Assembly (NCBI RefSeq): GCF_046630445.1
Contig: NC_092340.1
Coordinates: 366,629,001 to 366,693,000, forward strand
Source of the DNA: Rutidosis leptorrhynchoides
Taxonomy: Eukaryota > Streptophyta > Magnoliopsida > Asterales > Asteraceae
Length of the DNA stretch: 64,000 nucleotides
Direction: 5' to 3'
Under the pieces are notes generated by a model. That model was not told the origin of the DNA. It was given only the letters and a program-made list of their open reading frames with translations, and made no database searches. Every line of letters begins with the position of its first letter. Within the stretch, counting starts at the first letter, position 1. The position numbers were made by a program, and so were the translations under genes. Positions 46,449-59,268 of this stretch are shown here, piece by piece.

Positions 46449-47256
46449 ATGGCACAAAACAAACAAAACGTCACTCCATTTTTGAAGTCGATGATTCTAG
46501 CAATTGTGATAGCTACGTTATGTAATTATGCAACGGCGCAATCATCTTCAGATTGCACGAATGTTATCGTTAGCATGTCTCCATGTCTTAATTACATTAG
46601 TGGCAATACTTCAACACCTTCAGCAGGGTGTTGCACCCAATTGTCTAGCGTTGTTAAGTCGAACCCACAATGCTTGTGCGAGGTCCTAAACGGTGGTGGC
46701 TCGTCTTTAGGCCTTAACATTAACCAAACTCAGGCTCTTGAGTTGCCTAAGGCTTGCAACGTCCAAACACCTCCAACTAGCAAATGCAGTGGTAACAACT
46801 CATTAACTGTTCACGTGATTTACTTTACAATTTTACGCTTTACTATTTACACATCTTCCTGTCTTAATGCATACATTAAGGGTACAAATGAACTTTACCT
46901 CTTTATTCTTATTTATTTGTGAAATTGGATAATAAATTTGGGTCAACTTAAAAGAAATGTTGTACAATTAAATTGGGACCCAGGGCATTTAATCAATGGG
47001 TGAAGATAATTGTATTGTATCTCATAATACAACAAGCAGGTATAAGCTATTGTACTAACTTGCACAATTAATTTAAACGTGAACAGCTGCGTCTCCTGGA
47101 GGTTCTCCAACAACACCATCTTCACCAAACACCCCTTCTGGTTCGGGTGGTGGGTCAAATACTTCACCATCAGGAAATGGGTCATCAGATACACGGTTGG
47201 CAGTAGTTCCACTTATATTTTCACTACTAGTCGTCTCGTATGCAATGGCATTTTAA
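46449..47256 (+). CDS. LTPG: GPI-anchored non-specific lipid-transfer protein (LTPG)
   Basis: Two exons, 46449-46791 and 47087-47256, GT-AG intron of 295 bp, 170 aa. A signal peptide spans about residues 1-30 (hydrophobic LKSMILAIVIATLC, cleavage near ATA-Q31). The eight-cysteine motif is complete: C36, C46, C61-C62, C75-x-C77, C103 and C113, the spacing of the LTPG/xylogen-like class. A Ser/Pro/Gly-rich linker (about 115-147) follows, then a hydrophobic tail LAVVPLIFSLLVVSYAMAF preceded by NGSSD, a likely GPI omega site. The family binds lipids at the outer plasma membrane and cell wall and takes part in cuticle or suberin deposition; the specific role here is unknown. Without splicing, the frame would run into intron sequence and lose the anchor. 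It appears intact. Confidence 0.92.
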
Positions 47257-48356
47257 GTTTACCAGATGGCGCGCAACTATTGGCATTGATTTCAGCTTGT
47301 TTTATCATATTTATTTTACAGAATTTTGGGTTGGATCAGATTTGTTGTATTTTTTTAAAATGTGGATTTCACATATTGTATAATGTAATGTGCTCATTCT
47401 TATAGATTATATGAATTATGAAAGATTAAAGAAAACATAATTATACCACAACAGAATGGGAGAATTGACTTTATATGATTTACATTACGTGTTCAAGTTA
47501 TCTATCTCAAAAGCAAAAATTTTTACTCGGTTGTATATAGCTTAACCATGTTACATATTGCACCAGCCGGAAATATTATATAGCAGGTAAATTATAAAAA
47601 AATAAAATAATGGAAGCTTAATATTATAAGAGCAGGTGTAACGAAACCTTTTGTGTTCAGTTTATTATGAAAGGGAATTGATATTTTCAAACTTGTTTTT
47701 GATGGATCACACAAATTCACTAAACTAACCTTAATGATGTGTTATATAAATTTTTCAATTCAAATTATTGGAGGGTATAAGTGGAAAGTAATAACAAATG
47801 TGTGTGGATTTAAGCAATATTTAGAAATATCATCACCTATTATGAAACACGGTAGGACACAAACCTTGACTACTAATACCGTATATATATTTAAGAATTT
47901 TAAGATATAATATAATATAATAATGCATTAGGATTTCTGAAAGGTTCATAAAATCCGAGAAAATATATTTCTTTACTATATAGTTAATCGTATAGTCCAA
48001 TGTTTTTTCACTTCTAGACGTTCTTTTTCAAGTCAACAAAGTACTGCGTATTTATTTAACATCATCAATTACGGAGTATATCGCTAGGTAAAAGGTTTTA
48101 ATGAATAGTGATTTCATAAATATAATTATCACTTTTTTGTCACATTTTCTTAAGTTTTATAAGGTATACAAATTTCTAAAGAGACAATAGTCAAATTTGG
48201 TTTTGTCTCGACAAAACTCAAACTCAACTAGGTAACTAAACGAGCTTTCACAATATACGTTGAATCTCAGCTCGGGAACAATTGAACAAATCATATATAC
48301 AAAAAAGATGTACTTGCGATTTTAATGCAGATAACTTTGTGTAACCTATGCATAAT
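47257..48356. other. LTPG 3' region and AT-rich spacer
   Basis: Contains the presumed 3' UTR. No further gene or defined transposon is seen; short TA-rich tracts occur at about 47880-47930. Confidence 0.4.
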
Positions 48357-49006
48357 TTTTTTTTTCCTTTTTTTTTTTTTTTTTTTTTTTTGACGAAAAG
48401 TAAATACTGTTATGTATATAAATAAAAGATCTAGTGGTGTTACGTGAGTTGCATTTGATACTTGTCATACATTGATTCACATGATTGACATGAAATAGGC
48501 GTTCAACATGAAATGTATTGACCAGATCTAATTATTACAATTGCCATTGAATAACATAAGTTGATCGGAAACCAGATCCGTGATGTAACCACCAAGCTAG
48601 ACAGCCAGACCTAAAAACAACCATCCCGAACCGCAGTCAGCAACACAAACCACTCTACACTCCCCCTCCAATCAACAACCCCAACCCACTGCAACATAAA
48701 CCTGTCACAAAATCGCTCATCGGGCGCCTCGAGACCGCGATCAGAAAACTAAGGGGATCCTTCGCTAGCCAGTCATTCTAAGAAAAACTTGAAGATCCAC
48801 TCAGAAACCTATCCCGTCTAAACCAAACTTATGGTTAGTCGAGAGACAACCGAAAGACAACACCTTAGAGAACCAAAATATTCGCGTTTAGCAGTAAAAA
48901 CTACTAAGGCGGAAAAAACGTTGGATCAGTCTGCACCGACACTGCGACGAGGAAGATAGAACGTGCGGCAAGGAACAAGACCACACGCTCAAAGGAAGGG
49001 GCATAC
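48357..49006 (-). mobile_element. Minus-strand retroposon-like fragment with poly(T) end
   Basis: A T-rich run at 48357-48389 forms the poly(A) tail of a minus-strand copy. The body to 49006 is GC-richer than the surroundings and lacks a coding domain. It is cut on its 5' side by the LTR starting at 49007. It could be a LINE 3' end; family not recognised. Confidence 0.45.
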
Positions 49007-49304
49007 TGTGACGACCCGGAAATTTCCGACCAAATTTAAACTTAATCTTCATATGATTTCGATACGATAAGTAAAGTCTGTAATGTTGAGTCCCGAAAAT
49101 TTTGAAACTATGTTTATATGTTCAATTGACCTTCGACTGTTCCCAACGATTCACGAACAACTATTTGTAAATAGATTCATATATATTTAAGTATGTATAT
49201 ATATCTGTACATGAATATTAATTGTAAATACATAAGATTAAATATTAAATTTATTTATTTGAAAACATATATTTAATGTATTTAATTATATAATAAAACC
49301 TGAA

Positions 49305-49306
<2 letters not shown>

Positions 49307-49386
<80 letters not shown>
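49307..49386. repeat. TA microsatellite, about 40 units
   Basis: 80 bases of uninterrupted TA inside the LTR. Confidence 0.98.
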
Positions 49387-49390
<4 letters not shown>

Positions 49391-51680
49391 ATGTTAAAAA
49401 TAAATATTAAATTATTGTAATACTCGTCTGATGTTCCGATTGATATTAAGCAAGTTAAATTCAAACATATGTAATTTTAAAATAAGCGGTGATGCGAAAA
49501 TGAGTTTTATAAATTTTAGGCTTATTAATATATATTTGGAAGTTGTTTGTCAAATTTTAAAAAAATTTTATATTTTACTTGGGGGATGGGAGTGAATAAT
49601 TAATGTAATTTTTATTTAATAATTTATGATTGAATTTTATACCATAATGACCAAAATAAATAAATATATTTAAATTTAAAATTTAGAAATTTTCCGAGAA
49701 CTTTTATCCGCCACTGATTAGCAACGGGTTACGAATTACTATTCGAGAATAAGTGTCGACATAGATGATTGGTTTAGTGAATTGTGCACGTTTAATTTTC
49801 TTTGAATACTAACTATTATTATTATATTATGTATTTCATTCTTCTTTTCACTGAACCTCATATATTTATTAGTTGATTGAAGGGAACATGGACAAAACGT
49901 TGATAGACGTACTATTGCAAATTGATAATTACATGCAACTTATTTTGTTTTGATATTGACTAATTCCATTGTCTATCTATCTAATCTTTATCTTCTCTAT
50001 TATGTATTATATATATACATTATTACATAACATATAGGGAGATACTTTCTTCCTTGATAAACCACCTCAAGCATCAATCATCGCCACCCTTACAACCATA
50101 ACCGAACCGCTGCTACCTTGATCTTACTCGACAATCAAAACCCATGATCACAAATCACCCTCTTCACTAACGAAACAATCACCACCCCAACGGTTACTCG
50201 ATACATTTTTTGTTGTTGTTGTTTATGTTGGACGACCCAAACCTATTTCTCGGCGGTAAGCACCACGAAATCACCACCGTAGTACACAACCGATCACTAT
50301 TAATTTTGTATTCTGTTTTTGTTCCAGTCCATAACCAACACCACTCAAATCACCATGATTATCCTTCCACCACCTTTTTAGAACCAAACCACAATCAACT
50401 TTGAAAAACTACTACATGTAGTTATCTGTTGTTTCTGTTGCACATGACTAAGAACGTCAATCGTTTGCATCTATCTATGTCGTCTCCAAGGAGCACCACA
50501 ACCACCACACCCGTAATCACCATGTCACCTCAACCATCGAGAACCCACCTTTTCCTCACCATCGAAAATCAACAACCCACCACCATGAGTCACCATCCTC
50601 CACCATGATCAAATCGAACCACTCCAACACCATCAAAGCCACACACCACTCTCTTCAATCCACTAGAGCATAGATTGTTTCTGTTATTGTTTAAATTTGT
50701 ACACCATCAACAAGCAACCCCACCATCCATCGTGAATCACCAAGTAACCATCATCATTGAATTTTTTTTTATTTTCTCGTTACTACTGCTATTGTTGCTG
50801 TCGTGATATTCAATCACCTCCACCTCTCACCAATCACTGCAAATCGTTGTTGTTGTTGTTTCTGTGGGAGTAAAACACAAAAAGGATGACGAGGTCGAGA
50901 TTATTTAAAGAAATAAATAGAACCGTTCATACTCACAAGTTAAGGTGACCACATGGATTTAAAGTATTTATAATTCAAAGTTTCCTTTAAATTATGCAAG
51001 TGGGATTTAAATATAGATGAATGGCCGACCAGTGGTGAGGTGATGACATCGATTGAATTTTTTTTTACAAACCGAAACCCCACAAGGTCTAATAGCATTC
51101 AGCTATTTTTTTTACGAATTATATAATAAAGTCAATCACTTTGAGCTAGGAATTCGTTTTGGCTTTTGGACCGAGAATTTGTTTAAATTTTTGGACTGCC
51201 ATTTATATGTTAATTGGGCCGTAGACTTGATTCTATCATTGGGTCGAAATCCAACTAATATTTTCTGCTGGGCCGCTGTTTACTTTGTATTTTCTGTATA
51301 AACCACAAACTAAGATCTACGTGGTGATATACATTCGATGTTGATGATGGATGCATAGTGACGATAGAATGATGTGATAGCAATGAATATGATTAGGTAT
51401 TATGATGACAATTGATTAGATTAGGAGGTTAATGATCATGATGATGAACAACGAACAAAATGTTGGTGACGGGTATGATGAGAAAGAAGATGATGCTGTA
51501 TGATGATGGTAATAAAGATAAGATGATGAGGTTGGATAAATAAGACGAAGATTATGAAATGTTAATAAGCATGATTCTGTGATGCTGTGATGTTAAGAAG
51601 AAAAAGGAGTAAACATACGAATAAAATGGTTAAATAGGTTTACTCTGAGAATAAATTCAGATAATTAGAAATAGAGGAAT

Positions 51681-51736
51681 GGTTGGGTGTGTGTTAGGGA
51701 ATCGAGAGGTAGCGGGTTCGAGCCCGAGCATTGGCA
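51681..51736 (+). other. tRNA-like/SINE-like segment within the old LTR
   Basis: GGGTTCGAGCCCGAG (51714-51728) fits a pol III box B, with TGGTTGGGTGTG about 35 bp upstream as a weak box A. No tail and no cloverleaf; probably a SINE relic or an ancestral part of the LTR. Confidence 0.3.
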
Positions 51737-51792
51737 AAAACAGTTTTCTTTTTAGGGAAAATTATGAATTCTTTTGAAGGTAGTATTAATTA

Positions 51793-51795
<3 letters not shown>

Positions 51796-51848
<53 letters not shown>

Positions 51849-51860
51849 TATTATTATTAG
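51796..51860. repeat. ATT microsatellite
   Basis: About 18 ATT units with one break, in a position comparable to the ATT run of the element 1 LTR. Confidence 0.9.
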
Positions 51861-52271
51861 GTAGGTAAGTATTATTATTATCATAATTATTATTAGTAAA
51901 ATCATTATTTTTGTAGTTATTATTATTAGCATTCATTATTATTAAAATTAACATTTTTGTTAAAAAGTATTATTTTTATTAAAGTTATCATTTTATCATT
52001 TATACTAAAAGTATCATTTTTAACTTTATTATCATTATTATTATTTTTATCATTACTAATATTATTTTAGTATTATTATAATTTTAACAAAACAAACGAT
52101 ATGTATATATATACAAAATATATATTTAATACATATAACATAACATAACTTATATTTTTTTATTTATTTTAAATATATAAAATGAATATATGAAACATAT
52201 AGGTTATTAATATAAAAATGATATAACTAATAAGTTTATATATATAAATTGTTCGATTACAATTATGTGTG

Positions 52272-52274
<3 letters not shown>

Positions 52275-52339
<65 letters not shown>
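52275..52339. repeat. AT microsatellite
   Basis: About 32 AT units. Confidence 0.97.
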
Positions 52340-52342
<3 letters not shown>

Positions 52343-52571
52343 GATATAGGTTCGTGAATCCGAGGCCAACCCTACACTTGTTCAATGCCGTTATATGTAT
52401 TTTTACTACAAAATACAATATAGTGAGTTTCATTTGCTCCCTTTTTAAATGCTTTTGCAATATATATTTTTGAGACTGAGAATACATGCGATGTTTTTTG
52501 TAAATGTTTGACGAAATAGACACAAGTACATGAAACTACATTGTATGGTTGGATTACTATACCGAATATCG

Positions 52572-54506
52572 TGAAAGGACCCGTTCATATACATTATAAA
52601 CGATTCACAATAGTTGATTACATTGCGAGGTATTTGACCTTTATATGATACATTTTACAAACATTGCATTCGTTTTTAAAAGACAGTCTTTCTTTACATC
52701 GAAAATTGACAGGTATGCATACCATTTCATAATATCCACTATCCAACTATAAATTGATTTAATAATAATCTTTGATGAACTCAATGACTCGAATGCAACG
52801 TTCTTCGAAATATGCTATGAAAGACTCCAAGTAATATCTTTAAAATGAGCAAATGCATAGCGGAAGATTTCTTTAACACCTGAGAATAAACATGCTTTAA
52901 AGTGTCAACCAAAAGGTTGGTGAGTTCATTAGTTTATCATAATCATTTATTTCCATCATTTTAATAGACCACAAGAATTTCATTTCCAGTTCTCATAAAT
53001 ATACGTCTCATGCATAGAGACAAAAATAATCATTCATATGGTGAACAACTGGTAACCGACATTAACTAGATACATATAAGAATATCCCCTATCATTCTGG
53101 GATCCTCCTTCGGACATGATATAAATTTCGAAGTACTAAAGTATCCGGTACTTTGGATGGGGTTTGTTAGGCCCAATAGATCTATCTTTAGGATTCGCGT
53201 CAATTAGGGTGTATGTTCCCTAATTCTTAGATTACCAGACTTTAATAAAAAGGGGCATATTCGATTTCGATAATTCAATCATAGAATGTAGTTTCAATTA
53301 CTTGTGTCTATTTCGTCAAACATTTATAAAAGCGCATGTATTCTCAGTCCCAAAAATATAAAGGGTAAAAAGGCAAATGAAACTCGCCATACTGTATTTC
53401 GTAGTAAAAATACATATAATGTCATTGAACAAGTGCAAGGTTGGCCTCGGATTCACGAACCTAAATTAATTATATATATTTATGTGTTGGTCAATATTTG
53501 TCTAACAAATTAGGTCAAGTCATAGTGTACCACAATCCTAATGCTCGAGACTAATATGCAAAAGTCAACAAAAGTAAATTTGACTCAAAATAATTTCCAA
53601 AAAACTATACATGATTAATATATAGTTTAAATATCGTCGTTTTATATTTTTAAATATTTTTAAAAGATTTATTAGAGTAAATAATATAATTTATTAATTA
53701 ATAAATAAAATTTTATATTAAATTTATATAATAAAATATACTTTTATATATATTAAGTAATAAAATTTATAGGGTTCATTTAATATCATAAAGATAATAT
53801 GATAGGTATTATTAAAGTAAGTTATTACACGTAGTAAAATATGTTTGTATCACATATTTATTTGATAAAATAATATCTATAATGATAGTAAGTAAAAGTT
53901 GTATTATTTTGTAATAATAATTATTATTATAAAAATATCAATATTTATAATTACTAAGATGATATTATGATAAAACGATAATTCTAATTATGATAACTTT
54001 AATATTTACGATAATTTTTAATATTAACTTTAAAATAATAATTCTATTTAAAATAATAATAATAATAATAATAATGATATTTTATAGTAACAATGACATT
54101 TCTATTAAAATGATAATTTTTGTTAAAATGATAGTTTTAATACTAACGATACTTTTAATAATAATAGTAATGATAAAAATAATAAGAACGATAATTTTAT
54201 CTAAATCAATATCTTATAATATTTTAATTTCATCATGATACTCTTACCCATTATTTCCTAATCGTTTCGTTTAATAGCTTTTAATCGTCTTTTATATCGT
54301 GTTCATAATAATGATAATAATAGTAATCAAAATAATTAGGTGTTACAAATATTTGTTTTAATTACACTAATATTAATAATGATAGTTACTATAACATTAT
54401 TAACGATAATACTAATAATTATCTTAATAATAATATAGTAATAATAATAATAATAACAATAACAATAACCATTTTTAAATAATAATATATATATATATTA
54501 ATAATG

Positions 54507-54540
<34 letters not shown>

Positions 54541-54541
54541 C

Positions 54542-54577
<36 letters not shown>

Positions 54578-56277
54578 TGGATAATAATAATAATACTAAT
54601 TATAACTTTAACGATAATAACGATAGTAATAATAAAAAAAAATATAACAATTTTTAATAATAAATCCCTTTTATTGATAAAGATAATAATAATGATAATA
54701 ATAAGATAAAACTAGAACGACAATAAAAACGACGATAATAATAATCATTTTTAATAAAAATATCGAAAATTCAATTGATTATAACTTCTAATTCGTTCAT
54801 CGAAACCATTCGATATCTAAAGGAAAAGTTCTTAAATTTTCGCTAGCTTTTCAAGGACATGCATATCTTATACCTTATCTCAACTGCAAGTGTAACTAAT
54901 TCAAGATTCAACCTAACCTGTCTAAGGGCAATATCAAAAGTACAAGCATGCATAATCCTAAATACTCGAGCACTAGTCAGGGATACACTATTAGTATGTA
55001 AAAGTTAAATTATGAGTACTCACGTATCAATATTGAGATTCAATATTGCAGGAAAGGTACATAAACGCAACGGAAATGATAAACACTATATTAAGCTCAC
55101 AAGCATACCCATGAACCATACTCAATCACCTCCATAGCTATAACCCATAATTTCCTTAATCCTATCCCACTCGAAAAACAATTTCGAAATCACTGGGACA
55201 GCACTCCGTCGTAATATTTTATGTATACTAATAATATCTTGAAATAATACGAAGTAAATATATATGTGTAAATCGATTGAGAGAGTTTAGAGAAAAATAT
55301 TTTCAAGTTTCTATGAAATAATGAAACCTATTGAATTCTATTTATAATAGATTTTTGAATTATTAAAGTGAATTATTAAAGTATGAATTATTAAAGTGAA
55401 TTATTAAAGTATGAATTATTAAAGTGAATTATTAAAGTATGAATTATTAAAGTGAATTATTAAAGTATGAATTATTAAAGTGAATTATTAAAGTATGAAT
55501 TATTAAAGTGAATTATTAAAGTTAAAGTAAAGTAAAAATAAAGTAAAGGTAAAGTTTAAGTATAGTAAAAGTATAAAACTATGTACGTATAATACGCATA
55601 TAAATATATATAATATTAATTTAAATCGTTATATATATTTAATAAAATAAAATATAAATATCGTTATCTTTATCATACTAGTTAAGTAATGAGTTGTCAA
55701 AAGTGGTTCTAGATATTTATAAAAGTTATATACGTTTTAATAATAAAGTTCTTTTTAAACTGAAAACGTTTTTGTACGTTTGAAACTAAATAGATCAATC
55801 GAGTCTTTATGAGATTCAAACTTCCACTATCCTTTGTCTAGTTCTCAATGATTGACAATTTGTTCTTATTTATAAATAGCTTTACCATTTTCCGAATATT
55901 GTTAAAATGGAAAGATTTCTCAAATCAATGTGGGCCTTTCAATAGAGACTTGTAATCATAATTCAATATATCTGATAATTCAATCATTTGATCTTATCTT
56001 CTAATTCCATTGATAAACATTTTGAAACAGATACAATCATATAAAATATTTAATCTAATATTTTGTTTACGTTTTAAGTTATAATATATATACACATATA
56101 CATATATAATCATATTCGTTTAATGGTTCGTGAATCGTTGGAACTTGGTCGAGGTTGAATGAATGTATGAACATAGTTTAAAATTCTTGAAATTTAACTT
56201 AACAAATATTGCTTATCGTGTCGGAAACATATAAAGATTAAAGTTTAAATTTGGTTGGAAATTTCCGGGTTGTCACA
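52572..56277 (-). repeat. Old long LTR, minus strand
   Basis: On the minus strand it starts TGTGACAACCCGG at 56277 and ends CGGGTCCTTTCA at 52572 (3706 bp). It is preceded on that strand by the PPT-like AACGGGTAGGTAC (56278-56290), so it is the 3' LTR of a minus-strand element. 53290-53470 is the inverted counterpart of 52345-52540 of the + strand LTR. It contains long AAT/ATA-rich tracts (53900-54740), a minisatellite (55356-55522) and a minus-strand TATA-like TTATAAATAG at about 55340-55349. Confidence 0.8.
55356..55522. repeat. 28-bp minisatellite, about six copies
   Basis: Alternating 13- and 15-bp subunits, TGAATTATTAAAG and TGAATTATTAAAGTA, make a higher-order unit of 28 bp. Copies are almost perfect although the surrounding LTR is old, which implies recent expansion. 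It adjoins the minus-strand TATA-like box. Confidence 0.93.
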
Positions 56278-56451
56278 GTACCTACCCGTTAAAGAAATTT
56301 CATCCCGAAATTTGAGTGGAAATGTCGTGAATGATAATAAGTATGTTTTCATGATGCATACGGGCTGAAAATTAGAGTTTTATCATCAGCGAATAATTTT
56401 GATAAACAATCCATTTATATGAAGAGTACGAATGAAGCTAACATAGAAGAG
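56278..56451 (-). mobile_element. 3' interior remnant of the minus-strand element
   Basis: The reverse complement reads CTCAAATTTCGGGATGAAATTTC and then TTTAACGGGTAGGTAC before the LTR, matching the interior 3' ends at 6431-6466 and 11911-11947. It is cut by the Athila-like LTR at 56452; AAGAG (56447-56451) would be the left target duplication. Confidence 0.75.
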
Positions 56452-57964
56452 TGATATCGCATATTTTATACGCATTTTCCTTAGCGACATCGGGTACATT
56501 TTGGTCCTTTTTGAATACGATTTGGAATTATTTCGGTGAAAGTTGTGAAAATTTTGAGTTTCAAGACCAAGGAGATTAATTTTGAAGTTATTTGATGGTT
56601 TTGGGTGATTTTCGATGTAAACGAGTGAAAGGGTTTGGTCCGATTCGAGTTTTGGTGTTTGTATTAAGTTTTTCAGCTCATTTAAGCAAAAGTGATATGG
56701 AGCGCCGCTCCAAATGGTGGCGCGCCGCGCCATTACACATAAAATACAGTTCGAGCATTTTTAAAAGGAAAATTTCAGCTCACCAGTTATTTGGCGCGCC
56801 GCGCGAGGAAATGGCGCGCCGCGCAGTGTCTTAACCGGGTTCAGAATTTCACCTATTTAAAGCCCGAAAATTACCCTAATTGATTATTATCGTATCCAGA
56901 CGAATTCCAGCAGCTTTTTGACGAACTTAGGTGATTTTTGGGGATTTCCAAGGTCATTCTAAGGTATCAATCATTCCGGAAACAAGTCTCGATTCGTTTA
57001 TCTTTCAGGATTCAATCATTGATTAGGTTAATCTCTTGTCATAAACAATGAATTTCTCTATTACTTTATTTGTGATTTTTATTGTTGCCATGATTATTGG
57101 CTAAGTTCTTTAATGTTTGTCTAGATTTAATAACCTATGTATTAGATGCTACTTATCAGTTGTTTGATTAATTTATGATGATTTGATGTTTGAATTAAAG
57201 AACCATTCTTATTGAAGCTAGACTCTTCGATTCAATTGGTTGTGTACTTGTTTGATAGGACGAGAGTTCATTAATATAGTGCATTAATTTACAATTAGTT
57301 TGTCTTAATTGATTGTGTGCTTACTCGGAGACGAGAGTAAATTGAATTCAAAAGGCTAGACGAAATAGGGGTGAATTATGCGCAACGAGAGTTGGTGTGA
57401 TTGTGATTTGAGTCTTCATCTCAGTTGAACTGTTTAGTCACAATTAGGAGGTCTTAGGCTACGGGGAATTCCGTGTCGTGTAATCTTAATTGAAGTGTTT
57501 GCGCTGGAGAATTCCAGGTGAACCGACTAGATAATTCACATAAGTTAGATAATAACTGGGGCTTAATCTAAATGCATCCAATACTAGGTGAAAAAGGTCT
57601 AGACAAGCATTCGTTTTTTTTATTGTTTACAACTATCTTATTTTACTCGTTTGTTTGCTTTAAAGCTTAAAACTGAAAACACCAAAAATATTGTTCAATC
57701 TTGTTATTAATTAAAGCTATCTTTGATTTTGGCTAATCGTTAAATAGCCAACCAAACAAATTATCTCGTAATTCAATTTTCTAGATTTAACTTAGTTTAA
57801 TTCATTAGTTACAATCTTAATTTTCACGTCTAAACTGTCCTTGGAACGATCTTGGATTTACCAACTTTATACTATTGCACGATCGGGTACACTGCCCGTT
57901 AGTGTGTAGTAAATCTTTAAACCGGTTTTCCCATTATAAATAATAGACGCGATTTCACACATCA
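56452..57964 (+). repeat. 5' LTR of Athila-like element 4
   Basis: 1513 bp, TGATATCGCATATT to TTTCACACATCA. Homologous to 27649-29160, including TTGCACGATCGGGTACACTG near the end. Confidence 0.92.
56698..56861 (+). promoter_or_regulatory. Four GC palindromes and TATA box in the element 4 LTR
   Basis: TGGAGCGCCGCTCCA (56698-56712), TGGCGCGCCGCGCCA (56718-56732), then about 60 bp later GGCGCGCCGCGCG (56793-56805) and GGCGCGCCGCGCA (56813-56825). TATTTAAA is at 56854-56861. Position and number match the element 3 LTR, but the arms have changed from GAG/CTC to GCG/CGC, mostly in paired fashion. Confidence 0.7.
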
Positions 57965-57970
57965 AGTTTT

Positions 57971-57988
57971 TGGCGCCGCTGCCGGGGA
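57971..57988 (+). other. Primer binding site of element 4 (tRNA-Asp type)
   Basis: TGGCGCCGCTGCCGGGGA follows six bases after the LTR. TGGCGCCGTTGCCGGGGA is the usual Athila site, complementary to tRNA-Asp. Confidence 0.85.
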
Positions 57989-58131
57989 CAGTTGTGTCGA
58001 AGATTAAGATTGCTATCTAATTGTTCTTAGTTTAGTTTAGTTATAGATTATTATTTCTTTTCGTTATTCTCAAGTTGAATTGGTGCGTTTAATCGGTTGT
58101 TAGTGGTGATTTCGCAGGTAACAGGTAGTGC

Positions 58132-59268
58132 ATGCCACATACACGTTCTTCTAATTCTCTGATTTTTCAACCATTTGCAGAACCCGAAAGAGAGTTATTT
58201 AGAGCGTTAAGTCACGAACGACAGTCTACAGTGGATTCATCTTGTTCTTCAAGTGCTAATATAATTAATTTGGGAAGTAGTTCTGAAACTGTGGTGCCCG
58301 ATACACCACCTGAAATCAGAGAAGAAGAAGAATCTTACATTTCCTTAGATCTTTTCGAGACTGAAGATATGGCTGACCAAGAACAACCACCTCGTCCTCA
58401 GACTATGGCATAGAAGTTGAAGGCCACACGAAGGGGCCAAGGCAATTTGATTACTCAACCGAACATCACTCAGCCTTTTCAAATTACAGGGCCGATCCTG
58501 AATTTGATTTCTTCTGATTGCCGATTTCATGGCAAGGATACTGAGGATGCTAACGAGCATCTTCGTAATTTTAATGATGTTTGCAATTTGTTTAAGCTAC
58601 ATGAGGTTGCCGATACTTCAATCAAGACAAGGCTTTTCCCTTGGACTCTTAAGGGAGAAGCTAAGAGATGGTTAGATAAGCAACCAGAGGGCACGATTAC
58701 CTCTTGGGAGACTTTGGAGGATAAGTTTTTGTCGAAGTTTTTCCCTGCGTCTCGAGCTGCTAGACTTCAAGCAGAAATTTCACAATTTAGACAAAAGAGC
58801 AGTGAGACATTATTTGATGCTTGGGATCGTTTTGCTACTTTGTTACGCTCGTGTCCGCAACACGGGTTGAATGATTTACAAAAGGTTCAGATTTTCTACA
58901 AAGGTTGTGACATTCCAACTCGTCAGAGTATTGATCAAGCAGTAGGTGGTACGTTAATGGATAAGACCGAAGAAGAGGCGTTAAAGATAATTGAAAAGCA
59001 AGCTGCTTACTCTCACGAATGGCATCAAGATCATGAGTCATCCCATTCAGCTTCAGTTAAGAGAACCAAGACCACTGGTGCGTATGATGATTTTGGGTCT
59101 ATCAGTGCTAAGTTGGATTCTTTTGGTAGAAATTTAGAAAAGATGAATAAGGATATTCATGGTATGAAGGTTGGTTGTGAATATTGTGGGGGTTTACATT
59201 TAGCTAAAGATTGTGATGCGGGGTTAACGATAGGTCAAAAGGAAGAGATAGCGTACATCAGTCAGTAA
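58132..59268 (+). pseudogene. gag region of element 4
   Basis: Athila-type gag with FHGKDTEDANEHLRNF, KGEAKRWLDKQPEGTI, FLSKFFPASRAARLQAEI and FQRKSSETLFDAWDRF-like motifs, and a CCHC-like CEYCGGLHLAKDC near the end. The acidic N-terminal part (58132-58413) precedes the core. Broken; treated as a fossil. Confidence 0.88.

Larger units (their letters stand above)
49007..52571 (+). repeat. Old long LTR, + strand, cut by a second element
   Basis: Begins TGTGACGACCCGGAAATTTC like element 1, with similar following sequence (ACCAAATTTAAACTT, GATAAGTAAAGTCTG). Near the right end it has the U5-like block GGTTCGTGAATC...GAGAATACATGC...GACACAAGTACATGAAACTAC shared with the element 2 LTR. It stops at 52571, where the minus-strand LTR begins. 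It is clearly diverged from element 1, hence older. It contains (TA)40, a Thr/His-codon-like CCACCA-rich segment (50040-50840), a box B-like site (51714-51725) and ATT and TA arrays. No coding gene recognised. Confidence 0.75.

Noticed and set aside
46792-46922. Unspliced extension of the LTPG frame
   Set aside because: A GT donor at 46792 and AG before 47087 join the eight-cysteine domain to a linker and GPI signal; the read-through sequence is AT-rich without features.
53990-54238. 82-codon Ile-rich frame
   Set aside because: Low-complexity AAT/ATT-rich LTR sequence.
55356-55522. CRISPR-like regular repeat
   Set aside because: Units are directly abutting with no unique spacers and sit in a plant LTR; a minisatellite.
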